Positions 21,652-22,387 of a DNA stretch of 22,387 nucleotides are shown piece by piece. How positions within the stretch are numbered: position 1 is the first letter of the stretch; every line of letters begins with the position of its first letter. The notes under the pieces are model-generated. The model saw only the letters and a list, made by a program, of their open reading frames with translations, did not search any database and was not told where the DNA came from. The translations under genes and the position numbers were made by a program. Location: positions 1 through 22,387 of the forward strand of contig CAZAEQ010000055.1 in assembly GCA_964484185.1 (NCBI GenBank). Direction: 5' to 3'. Source of the DNA: F1-120-MAGs238 sp964484185. GTDB lineage: Bacteria; Planctomycetota; Phycisphaerae; Phycisphaerales; UBA1924.

Positions 21652-21738
21652 GCGAGCTAACCAGGTGCGAGAGATCCCCGACTATCCAGTGTGGTTGGGG
21701 CATCGGGGCGACCGGCGCGGTCCGAGAGGCCGAGTTGC

Positions 21739-22146
21739 TCATCGAGAAATAACCCCTCTCATAAACCAAAGCACTGCAAGCCCCACCCCGGCAACGATAT
21801 CGTAAACCGCGCAATACGGAATATACCACTTCGGTATCTTCGTCAACACACTGGGTCGGTGATGAAGTGCGTCCCAGCAGCCGTGTCCAATCAATGCCGC
21901 CACGATAAACCACGGACTCACCAGCGCTCCGCACAGTGCTGCGCCTCCAAACATGAACGCCACAATCACTTCAATGACAATCGTTCGCGGCCTCCCATCG
22001 CTCAGCGCAAATCCTACATAAATCGCGCCGATCATGGCCATCACGACCGAGGCGACAAGAACACTCGCCTCGCGACCAAGCAATACGTGAACAGCAATTG
22101 TTACCACAGCAAAAACCAGTCCCCACATTGCTGGCACACGATTCAT
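21739..22146 (-). CDS. DUF6010-like small integral membrane protein
   Basis: The 135-residue protein has four or five hydrophobic helices: WGLVFAVVTIAVHVLL, ASVVMAMIGAIYVGFALSDG, VIEVIVAFMFGGAALCGA, and further ones. The conserved set HGCWDALHH, PKWYIPYCAVYD and a final hydrophobic helix matches the DUF6010 pattern as I recall it. Function is unknown. I chose the ATG at 22146 because GGAG lies 7 nt before it on the minus strand; the frame extends upstream to 22197 but those residues are polar and lack similarity. It converges with the dehydrogenase gene. Confidence 0.72.
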   Translation of the reverse strand: MNRVPAMWGLVFAVVTIAVHVLLGREASVLVASVVMAMIGAIYVGFALSDGRPRTIVIEVIVAFMFGGAALCGALVSPWFIVAALIGHGCWDALHHRPSVLTKIPKWYIPYCAVYDIVAGVGLAVLWFMRGVISR

Positions 22147-22305
22147 GGAAGTCTCCGAGTTTGCATAGGTATACCACACTGTTCGATACTTGTCCACTTT
22201 CGTATTGCCAGGTGCGCTCTCCGCTTCCCCGCTCTAGTGTCTTCTCGCAACTTACTGTGCGGTCCGGATGCAATGGTTGTTGCTGTGCAGTGATCTGCGA
22301 AACAG

Positions 22306-22349
22306 AAAAAAGCACGCCGCCACACCGATTGCTCAGTCTGGCGGCATGC
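22306..22349 (-). terminator. Rho-independent terminator for a minus-strand gene beyond the right edge
   Basis: On the minus strand, 22349-22339 pair with 22322-22312 (11 bp with one G-U wobble, GC-rich), followed immediately by six T (22311-22306). The plus strand has no T run after the stem. It therefore ends a minus-strand transcript entering from the right. The gene itself lies almost wholly outside the window; one open frame could reach a stop at 22333-22335 but is too short to identify. It also separates that unit from the DUF6010-like gene, whose promoter should lie at about 22147-22305. Confidence 0.85.
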
Positions 22350-22387
22350 CGATAAAGGGCATGATTGTGCTTGCCTTCAAGCTAACT

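Noticed and set aside
21690..21714. CCCCGAC/GTTGGGG inverted repeat after the dehydrogenase gene as a terminator
   Set aside because: The stem has a wobble, an 11-nt loop and no T run on either strand, so it cannot be called an intrinsic terminator.
20832..21752. Plus-strand frames rich in Arg/His overlapping the dehydrogenase gene
   Set aside because: Out-of-frame shadows with strongly biased composition; the dehydrogenase frame has all catalytic residues.
1..22387. CRISPR arrays, insertion sequences, tRNA or rRNA genes
   Set aside because: No regularly spaced repeats, transposase motifs, terminal inverted repeats, or tRNA or rRNA signatures were seen by eye.

Overview
The window looks like chromosomal DNA from a planctomycete, most likely of the Phycisphaerae/Phycisphaerales. 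The main reason is the left-edge gene, which ends in two dockerin-type repeats of the FFDYLDFVDAF kind and a terminal Gly-Cys, an ending I associate with secreted proteins of that group. Moderately high GC and the gene families present agree. The assignment rests on recalled family features, not on a search.

Layout: (1) 3-386, the 3' end of a secreted Ig-like/dockerin protein, closed by a strong terminator. (2) 441-3265, a tight minus-strand operon of ribF, an NrnA-type DHH phosphoesterase and an orphan DNA methyltransferase-like protein. (3) 3379-6450, a compact bifunctional PutA on the plus strand. (4) 6459-8974, a minus-strand pair: a Tat-exported PhoX-type phosphatase and, upstream of it, a TerC/Alx membrane protein preceded by what reads as a yybP-ykoY manganese riboswitch (about 9026-9115). 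(5) 9269-13683, a plus-strand run of eight small envelope or stress-type genes: SYLF lipoprotein, HMA domain, BON lipoprotein, two-TM protein, glycine-rich YflT/DUF3341-like protein, glycine-zipper protein, DUF3185 and DUF1328. Most have good Shine-Dalgarno sites. The run is broken by a 605-bp non-coding stretch. (6) 13834-21651, a central-carbon block: a SucC-like ATP-grasp protein, a SucD-like/citrate-synthase fusion, an NTF2/SnoaL-like small protein, an HD-superfamily protein, a homoaconitase-like aconitase, a reverse-strand DUF3303 gene and an isocitrate-dehydrogenase-family enzyme. (7) 21739-22146, a DUF6010-like membrane protein on the minus strand, then a minus-strand terminator for a gene beyond the right edge.

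The most interesting part is block 6. Together these enzymes could interconvert acetyl-CoA plus oxaloacetate, citrate, isocitrate and 2-oxoglutarate, but none is the textbook enzyme. The citrate step looks like a two-subunit ATP-citrate lyase (citryl-CoA synthetase plus a citryl-CoA lyase domain) with an extra C-terminal domain. The aconitase resembles fungal homoaconitase. The dehydrogenase mixes an E. coli-like NADP signature with an unusual substrate-loop motif. Two small proteins of unknown role lie inside the same operon, one of them an HD protein whose HD His is replaced by Ala. Whether the block makes citrate, cleaves it or serves another tricarboxylate pathway cannot be settled from this window.

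GC skew also changes across the window. The plus strand is G-rich to about 5.4 kb, balanced in the middle and strongly C-rich after about 17 kb, and this does not follow gene orientation.
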